This document shows positions 58,347 to 64,000 of a DNA stretch of 64,000 bases, piece by piece. The notes under the pieces are model-generated. The model saw only the letters and a list, made by a program, of their open reading frames with translations, had not been told where the DNA came from and did not search any database. Position numbers and translations under genes: made by a program. Position 1 is the stretch's first letter. Each line of letters begins with the position of its first letter. The stretch covers positions 124,001 through 188,000 of the forward strand of contig OY759970.1 of the NCBI GenBank assembly GCA_963662965.1, written 5' to 3'. This stretch comes from DTWD01 sp963662965 (GTDB lineage: Bacteria; Acidobacteriota; Vicinamibacteria; Vicinamibacterales; UBA8438).

Positions 58347-61181
58347 GTGGCTGTAAGTACTCGCCTCCTCATCGTGTCGCTGGTCTCTGCCCTCCTCCTG
58401 ACCCTGCTCTCTGCCTCCGTCGCATCGGCTCAAGGCTCCCGCACGCTCGCCGTCATTCTGTTCACGAACATCACCCTCGACACGGCCGACGACTGGATCG
58501 GCGTCGGCATCGCCGAGACATTGGGAGCCGATCTGCGCGCCACACGCGGCCTCGACGTCATCAGCCGCTCCGTCGTGGAACGCGCGGTGGCGAATCTCAT
58601 AGCCGGCGATCCGAGCGCGCCAGGTGAGGAGGCGCTCCTCGAGGTTGTCCGTAAGCTGGGAGCCGACCTGCTGCTGGCCGGCAGCTACCAGCGGCTGGGC
58701 GACCGGCTACGGCTGACCGCCCGCCTGGTCGACGTGCAGAGCGAGACAGCGACGTACGCCTTCAAGATCGACGGCGATCGCGACGACCTCTTCGTCTTGC
58801 AGGATCGCCTCGCCGACGACGTCCGCGACGCCGTCGGCGAGGCGAACGCAGGGCGCGCACAGCGCGCTCCCGCGGGAACGGAGCGGGGCTTTGGGGCCCC
58901 CGCGAGTGACCGCGACGGGGTCCGGGGCAGTCAGCCCCGATTGAGTAACAGGAACGGGGGGAACGGCGACGAAACCGCCGCCGTCAGCGGGGGACTGGTG
59001 TTGGACGAGGCAACGCCGGCGACGGCCGCGCCCGCGCAAGCTGGCGTCGGTGGGTTTACGATCACCGGGCGACCGACCGTACGCGCGGTTCGAACGGACG
59101 AACCACCGACGATAGACGGGCGCCTCGACGACGTCGCCTGGCGCGACGCCGTGCTGATCACGGACTTCACCCAGACGAACCCGGTCGAGGGGGCACCGCC
59201 CACCGAGGAGACCGAAGTCCGCATCGCTTACGATGCCGACCATCTGTACTTCGCTTTCTACGCGCGCTACCACGACCCTTCCCAGATGCGCGCGAACCGC
59301 GTCGACCGGGACCAGGCCCGCCGCGATGACTGGGTCGCCGTCATGTTCGACACATTCCTCGACCAGCAGCGAGCCTATCGCTTCTCGGTCAATGCCTACG
59401 GCGTGCAAGGCGACGCGATCTTGACCGGCGGTCGTCGGAGTCGCGGCCCGCCCGGTGGTGGGGGCGACACCTCGTGGGACGCCCTGTTCGAGACCGGCGC
59501 CGCGATCGTGCGCGACGGTTGGACAGCCGAGATGGCCATTCCGTTCAAGAGCCTGCGGTACCCGACGCGCGGCGAGGGTGAGCATCGGTGGGGCTTTCAG
59601 ATCAGCCGGACGCTGCAGACGAAAGACGAAACGGTCGTCTGGTCGCCGATGACGCGCAATATCGCCGGCCTCATGACGCAGATGGGAATGATCGCTGAGC
59701 TGCGGGGGTTGTCCGTGAGCCGGAATCTCGAAATCCTGCCGACCGCTACTGCCATCCAGCTCGGCCAGCTCACCGACGACGGATTCGAAGAGGGCGACGT
59801 GCAGCCGGATATCGGGCTCAACGTCAAGTACGGGGTGACGTCGAATCTGACCGCCGACTTCACCGTGAATCCCGACTTCTCCCAGATCGAGTCCGACCGG
59901 CGGCAGATCGAGGTCAACCGGCGGTTTCCGCTCTTCTTCCGCGAGCTGCGTCCGTTCTTTCTCGAAGGCCAGGAGATCTTCGACACGCCCGGCCGCCTCA
60001 ACTTGGTCCACACGCGCACCATCGTCGACCCGCAGTTCGGCGCCAAGCTGACGGGGAAGACCGGCAACACCACGCTCGGCGTGCTGGTCACCAACGATGA
60101 GGCCCCCGGACGATTGGACGACCCGACCACGCCGGCGTTCGGTCAAAACGGCCAGTTCTTCATCGGGCGCGCCCGCTACGACCTCTACTCGGAAAGTTAT
60201 CTCGGCGGGATCGTCACCGACCGCGAGTTCTTCGGCTCCTACAGCCGCGTGGCCGGAGTCGACGGGCGCTTCCGGATTGGCCAGACGCACAGCGCGCAGT
60301 TCGTCGCCGTCGCGTCAGACAACCGAGACCTCAAGGGCGGCCAGAAGACCGGTCCGATGTACGACGTCGGTTTTCGGCGCGATGCCCGCCACCTCAACTA
60401 CCGCGTGCAGTACAACGTGATCGATCCGGACTTCGATACGCTGACCGGCTTCGTCCGCCGTGTCGATACGCGCCGGCTCGACACCGACGTCGAGTATGTC
60501 TGGTGGCCCGAGAGCTGGCTCATCAGCTGGGGTCCGGGGTTCTCGTACCTGCGCAATGTCGACCACGCCGGTTTTCTTCAGGACGAGGACTTTCGCGCCG
60601 ACGTCAACATGCGCTTTGCGAAGAACATCTTCGTACGCGCCGACGGTCGACGGGAGCTCGAGCGCTACCGCGACGTCGACTTCCACAAGACGCGGTTCCG
60701 CGTGACCAACAGCATCAGCTCGAGCCGTCGATTCTCAGTGTTCTACGGGTTCAACTGGGGCGACGAAATCCGCTTCGTCGACAATCCGTTTCTCGGCCGG
60801 TTCTTCGAATACAACCTCGGCGTGACAGTGCGACCGACGTCGCGACTCAACGCCCGTCTGGATATCGACACGAGCCGTTTCCGGAACACCACGACCGACC
60901 AGTTGGAGTTCGACGTCAAGATCTTCCGCGCGCTCACGACGTACCAACTCACCGACCGCCTCCTCGTCCGCAATATCCTCGAGCACGACACCGACACAGG
61001 CGAGGTCGGCATCAACCTGTTGTTCACCTACCGCGTCAACGCGGGCACGGTCTTCTACATCGGCTACGACGACCGACTGCAGGAAAGCATCAACTTCAAC
61101 GACGAGCACTTCCTGACCACGGAGTTCCAGCACCAGCGACGCGCGTTTTTCACGAAGTTGCAGTATTTGTTCAGATACTGA
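58347..61181 (+). CDS. FlgO-like domain fused to DUF5916 barrel protein
   Basis: A 944-residue protein. Signal peptide to about 28; a FlgO/TolB-like domain (about 29-165: TLAVILFTNITLDTADDWIG, GADLLLAGSYQRLGDRLRL); a linker of about 85 residues, of which 169-199 are encoded by a three-hairpin DNA repeat; a CBM9-like domain (about 250-430: PTIDGRLDDVAW, VRIAYDADHLYFAFYAR); then a DUF5916 barrel (SNLTADFTVNPDFSQIESDR, LRPFFLEGQEIFDTPG) ending FFTKLQYLFRY with the C-terminal aromatic expected for outer-membrane insertion. GTG start. Probably a surface or periplasm-facing outer-membrane protein. Confidence 0.87.
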   Translation: MAVSTRLLIVSLVSALLLTLLSASVASAQGSRTLAVILFTNITLDTADDWIGVGIAETLGADLRATRGLDVISRSVVERAVANLIAGDPSAPGEEALLEVVRKLGADLLLAGSYQRLGDRLRLTARLVDVQSETATYAFKIDGDRDDLFVLQDRLADDVRDAVGEANAGRAQRAPAGTERGFGAPASDRDGVRGSQPRLSNRNGGNGDETAAVSGGLVLDEATPATAAPAQAGVGGFTITGRPTVRAVRTDEPPTIDGRLDDVAWRDAVLITDFTQTNPVEGAPPTEETEVRIAYDADHLYFAFYARYHDPSQMRANRVDRDQARRDDWVAVMFDTFLDQQRAYRFSVNAYGVQGDAILTGGRRSRGPPGGGGDTSWDALFETGAAIVRDGWTAEMAIPFKSLRYPTRGEGEHRWGFQISRTLQTKDETVVWSPMTRNIAGLMTQMGMIAELRGLSVSRNLEILPTATAIQLGQLTDDGFEEGDVQPDIGLNVKYGVTSNLTADFTVNPDFSQIESDRRQIEVNRRFPLFFRELRPFFLEGQEIFDTPGRLNLVHTRTIVDPQFGAKLTGKTGNTTLGVLVTNDEAPGRLDDPTTPAFGQNGQFFIGRARYDLYSESYLGGIVTDREFFGSYSRVAGVDGRFRIGQTHSAQFVAVASDNRDLKGGQKTGPMYDVGFRRDARHLNYRVQYNVIDPDFDTLTGFVRRVDTRRLDTDVEYVWWPESWLISWGPGFSYLRNVDHAGFLQDEDFRADVNMRFAKNIFVRADGRRELERYRDVDFHKTRFRVTNSISSSRRFSVFYGFNWGDEIRFVDNPFLGRFFEYNLGVTVRPTSRLNARLDIDTSRFRNTTTDQLEFDVKIFRALTTYQLTDRLLVRNILEHDTDTGEVGINLLFTYRVNAGTVFYIGYDDRLQESINFNDEHFLTTEFQHQRRAFFTKLQYLFRY
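58851..58943 (+). repeat. Three-hairpin repeat inside a gene, copy 10
   Basis: GGGCGCGCACAGCGCGCTCC, GGAGCGGGGCTTTGGGGCCC, CCGCGAGTGACCGCGACGGG and GGGGCAGTCAGCCCCGATTG appear in the family order, with length and frame such that no stop arises. It encodes about 31 arginine- and glycine-rich residues in the linker of the FlgO-DUF5916 protein. Confidence 0.85.
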
Positions 61182-61202
61182 ATTACAGTCGGTTCAAGGT
61201 TC

Positions 61203-62399
61203 ATGGTGGGCACCACCCGATGGTCGTCGCTGAACGAGGCGCTCGCGGCGCGCCTGGAAGAGCGTGAGACACGCGCCGTCCGCCGACATCTCCGTCCGAT
61301 CGCGAGCGGCATCGGCCCGCGCGTCACGATCGACGGCCGGTCCGTCCTTCAATTCTGCTCCAACGACTACCTTGGGCTCGCCGCTCATCCGGCGGTCACC
61401 GGCGCCGCGGCCGAGGCACTCGCGGCGTACGGGACCGGCGCCGGTGCGGCGCGGCTTGTGGTCGGCACGTCGTCGTCGCATGTGACGCTGGAGCATGCCA
61501 TCGCGCAGCTCAAGCGGACCGAGGCGGCCGTGGTGCTGGCATCCGGGTACCATGCCAACACCGGCGTACTCCCGGCGCTGACGGGCCCAGAGGACATCAT
61601 CTTTAGTGACGCGCTCAACCACGCCAGCATCATCGATGGCTGTCGGCTGTCACGGGCGCGGGTCGAGATCTACCGGCACGCCGATGCGGCTCACCTCGAA
61701 TCGCTCCTGGCCGCGTCGACCGACGCGCGTCGACGGGTGATCGTCACGGAAACCGTCTTCGCCATGGATGGCGACCTGGCGCCGCTCCGCGACCTGGTCG
61801 CCCTCGCCGCGCGCCACGACGCGTCGCTCGTCGTCGATGAAGCGCACGCGACGGGCGTCTTTGGACCACGCGGCGGCGGCCTGGTCGACGCGCTCGGGCT
61901 GGAAGACGCGGTCGAGGTCCAGATCGGCACGCTGAGCAAGGCGATCGGAGCCCTCGGGGGCTACGTCGCCGGCAGCCGGGCGTTGATCGACACGGTGGTC
62001 AACGACGCGCGAACGTTCATCTACACGACGGCGCTGCCACCCGCTATCGCGGCGGCGGCGCACGCCGCCATCGGGCTCATCGCGCGGGAGCCGGAGCGGC
62101 GCGCACGCCTCTTGTCGCATGCGGCGATGCTGCGAGCGCAACTATCAGCGGCCGGCTTTCGCGTCAGTGCTGGCGAGTCGCCGATCCTGCCGGTGATCAT
62201 CGGCGACGCCGCGGCTGCCGTCGCGATGAGTGATGCGCTCCTCGATCGGGGCGTGCTCGTCCCCGCCATTCGACCGCCAACCGTCCCGGCCGGCACGGCG
62301 CGTCTGCGTGTCACCCCGATGGCCACTCACACCGACGCGGACCTGGCAGAGGCGGTCGACGTGTTCATCGCGGCGGGCCGCGCCACCGGACAGCTATAG
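61203..62399 (+). CDS. bioF: 8-amino-7-oxononanoate synthase
   Basis: A 398-residue PLP enzyme of the alpha-oxoamine synthase family. Motifs: FCSNDYLGLAAHPAV, GTGAGAARLVVGTSSSHVTL, SDALNHASIIDGCRLSRA, VVDEAHATGVFGPRGGGLVD and the PLP lysine in GTLSKAIGALGGYVAG. It condenses pimeloyl-ACP/CoA with alanine in biotin synthesis. The ATG at 61203 lies inside a GGTTCAAGGTTCATGG repeat and no ribosome-binding site is visible; a GTG follows directly. bioA starts 9 bases after the stop. Confidence 0.93.
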   Translation: MVGTTRWSSLNEALAARLEERETRAVRRHLRPIASGIGPRVTIDGRSVLQFCSNDYLGLAAHPAVTGAAAEALAAYGTGAGAARLVVGTSSSHVTLEHAIAQLKRTEAAVVLASGYHANTGVLPALTGPEDIIFSDALNHASIIDGCRLSRARVEIYRHADAAHLESLLAASTDARRRVIVTETVFAMDGDLAPLRDLVALAARHDASLVVDEAHATGVFGPRGGGLVDALGLEDAVEVQIGTLSKAIGALGGYVAGSRALIDTVVNDARTFIYTTALPPAIAAAAHAAIGLIAREPERRARLLSHAAMLRAQLSAAGFRVSAGESPILPVIIGDAAAAVAMSDALLDRGVLVPAIRPPTVPAGTARLRVTPMATHTDADLAEAVDVFIAAGRATGQL

Positions 62400-62408
62400 G
62401 AACCGGCG

Positions 62409-63797
62409 ATGGCAAACCGCACGACGGACTCGGCACCCTCGCACGACGCGATTACAAGACTCGACCACGCCCACGTGTGGCATCCGTTTACCCCGATGCA
62501 GCTGTGGCTCGACGACGACCCGGTCGTCATCGTGCGCGCCGAGGCACACGAACTGATCGACGATGCCGGACGCCGCTACCTCGACGGCGTCTCGTCGCTG
62601 TGGTGCAACGTCCATGGGCACAACCGGCCCGAGCTGAACGCGGCGATCACCGGCCAGCTTCAGCGCGTGGCGCACACGACGCTCCTGGGCCTGACCAATG
62701 TGCCGGCGGTCCTGCTGGCGGACCGGCTCGTCGCCGCGACGCCGCCGGGGCTTACGCGTGTCTTCTATTCCGACGCCGGCGCGACGGCGGTCGAGGCGGC
62801 GCTCAAGATGGCGCTGCAGTTTTGGCAAATGGCGGGCCAGTCGACGAAGACACGGTTTGCCTCGCTGGTCGACGCGTACCACGGTGACACGCTTGGCGCG
62901 GTTGGTGTCGGCTACGCCGACGTGTTCCACCGGTTCTACCAATCGGTACTCCCCGACACGCTTCGCCTCACACCGCCGCACCTCTGGCGGTGGCGTGAGC
63001 GTCTATCCGACACCGAGGCGCTCGAGCGGGCCATCGCCGAGGCCGACGACGCGATCTCGAATGCGGGCGACACCCTCGCCGCGGTCATCGTCGAACCGCT
63101 GATGCAAGGCGCGGCCGGCATGTGGCCCCACCCGCCCGCGTACCTGCGCGCACTGCGCGAGATCACGACACGCGCCGACGTCCTGCTGATTTGCGACGAG
63201 GTGGCGACCGGCTTCGGCCGCACCGGCACCATGTTCGCGTGCGAGCAAGCCGACGTCGCGCCGGATCTCTTCTGTCTGGCCAAGGGGATCACCGGCGGCT
63301 ATTTGCCGCTGGCGGCCACGCTGGCGACCGACGCGATCCATGACGCATTCCTCGGTCCCCCACAGGACGGCCGGACGTTCTTTCACGGACATACGTACAC
63401 CGGAAACCCGCTCGCCTGCGCGGCGGCCCTGGCCAGCCTCGACCTGTTCGACGCCGACCACACGTTGGACCGGCTCGGTCCGAAAACCGTCCTTCTCAAG
63501 CAGCGGCTCGCTGACGACGTGCGGCCGCTGCCCCACGTGGCCGACGTACGCCAGTGCGGGGTGATGGTGGGCATCGAGCTTGGCGCCGATGTCGCGTCGC
63601 GCCGGCCCTACCCCGCCGCGGACCGGATGGGCGCTCGCGTCTGCCTCGAGGCGCGACGCCGTGGGGTCATCGTTCGCCCGCTCGGAGACGTCGTCGTGCT
63701 GATGCCGCCGTTGAGCATCCGCGAAGACGAGCTCGACCGCCTGATCACCGTCGTCCGCGACGCCATCCTCACCGCGACCGACGGACGCCGTGCATGA
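62409..63797 (+). CDS. bioA: Adenosylmethionine-8-amino-7-oxononanoate aminotransferase
   Basis: A 462-residue class III aminotransferase. The N-terminal HVWHPFTPMQLWLDDDPVVI is the BioA signature; others are SSLWCNVHGHNRPELNAAI, FYSDAGATAVEAALKMALQF, YHGDTLGAVGVG, ICDEVATGFGRTGTMFACE and the PLP lysine in CLAKGITGGYLPLAA. It converts KAPA to DAPA with S-adenosylmethionine as amino donor. Its stop overlaps the bioD start by four bases. Confidence 0.94.
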   Translation: MANRTTDSAPSHDAITRLDHAHVWHPFTPMQLWLDDDPVVIVRAEAHELIDDAGRRYLDGVSSLWCNVHGHNRPELNAAITGQLQRVAHTTLLGLTNVPAVLLADRLVAATPPGLTRVFYSDAGATAVEAALKMALQFWQMAGQSTKTRFASLVDAYHGDTLGAVGVGYADVFHRFYQSVLPDTLRLTPPHLWRWRERLSDTEALERAIAEADDAISNAGDTLAAVIVEPLMQGAAGMWPHPPAYLRALREITTRADVLLICDEVATGFGRTGTMFACEQADVAPDLFCLAKGITGGYLPLAATLATDAIHDAFLGPPQDGRTFFHGHTYTGNPLACAAALASLDLFDADHTLDRLGPKTVLLKQRLADDVRPLPHVADVRQCGVMVGIELGADVASRRPYPAADRMGARVCLEARRRGVIVRPLGDVVVLMPPLSIREDELDRLITVVRDAILTATDGRRA

Positions 63798-64000
63798 GCG
63801 GCCTGTTCATTACCGGAACCGACACTGGCGTCGGCAAGACATTCGTCGCTCGGGGGCTCGCCGGCGCGCTCCGCCGGCGCGGCGCGCGCGTCGGCGTCAT
63901 GAAGCCGATCGAGACCGGATGCGGTCCCGGCTCCCGACGGTCTCCGGCAGATGCCGTGGCGCTGGCGGCGGCGGCTGGCAGCCGCCTCGATCTCGCGCGC
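63794..64000 (+). CDS. bioD: Dethiobiotin synthetase, partial at window end
   Basis: The first 69 codons are present: MSGLFITGTDTGVGKTFVAR carries the ATP P-loop (GTDTGVGKTF, residues 7-16), and VMKPIETGC has the substrate-binding lysine. BioD carboxylates DAPA to dethiobiotin with ATP and CO2. It overlaps bioA (ATGA) and continues beyond the window. bioB and bioC are not in the window. Confidence 0.93.
   Translation, partial: MSGLFITGTDTGVGKTFVARGLAGALRRRGARVGVMKPIETGCGPGSRRSPADAVALAAAAGSRLDLAR

Overview
The window is GC-rich DNA from a free-standing bacterial chromosome, most like an Acidobacteriota genome of the Vicinamibacteria type. This placement is inferred from gene content: remnants of an ADOP-type ABC permease, two DUF5916 outer-membrane barrel proteins, GxYRI...LGAG(G)MG-type Ser/Thr kinase remnants, DUF1326/DUF2182 neighbours, a DUF6351 protein and many exported beta-propeller proteins. 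No rRNA, convincing tRNA, CRISPR array, phage or intact transposase was seen.

Layout. 1-5.5 kb: a wrecked Ser/Thr kinase, an RhlG-like SDR plus acyl-CoA/4-coumarate-type ligase operon, a cupin and a lipoprotein epoxide hydrolase. 5.5-6.1 kb: remnants of a sulfatase and a thiamine-diphosphate enzyme. 6.2-10.7 kb (minus): an operon of exported enzymes (class C beta-lactamase-like hydrolase, kynurenine-formamidase-like cyclase, CapA-like protein, SMP-30-like lipoprotein). 10.8-12 kb: dead Dps-like and DinB genes beside an ArsR regulator with a perfect palindromic operator. 12-25 kb: SGNH hydrolase, glycosyltransferase, PQQ propeller, FKBP, a decayed DUF1326/DUF2182 pair with a c-type cytochrome, an NHL propeller, HupE and a DUF5916 protein. 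25.2-28.8 kb: an unidentified gene pair and a three-gene operon encoding a YVTN propeller, a duplicated c-haem protein and a Rieske protein. 29-31 kb: hflK-hflC. 31.9-41.2 kb: a sugar-metabolism island (Gfo/Idh/MocA dehydrogenase, three TIM-barrel isomerases/epimerases, GHMP kinase, ThuA-DUF1080 protein, MFS nucleoside/sugar transporter). 41-58 kb: DUF6351, acyl-CoA synthetase, PepD dipeptidase, a second HupE, a broken cytochrome/copper-monooxygenase gene, exported FAH-family protein, redoxin, class III aminotransferase and alpha/beta hydrolase. 58-64 kb: a FlgO-DUF5916 fusion and the biotin genes bioF-bioA-bioD, the last cut by the window end.

Two features stand out. First, about a dozen genes are broken by nonsense changes, small indels or internal deletions that often leave recognisable 5' and 3' ends, which suggests ongoing gene loss (sequence error cannot be excluded for the single indels). 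Second, the spacers carry several families of short palindromic DNA: a three-hairpin GC-rich element of about 90 bp (about ten copies, one of them translated in frame inside a large gene), two terminal-inverted-repeat elements of about 160 bp, a second dispersed module, and GGTTCAA heptad arrays, one of which supplies the bioF start codon.
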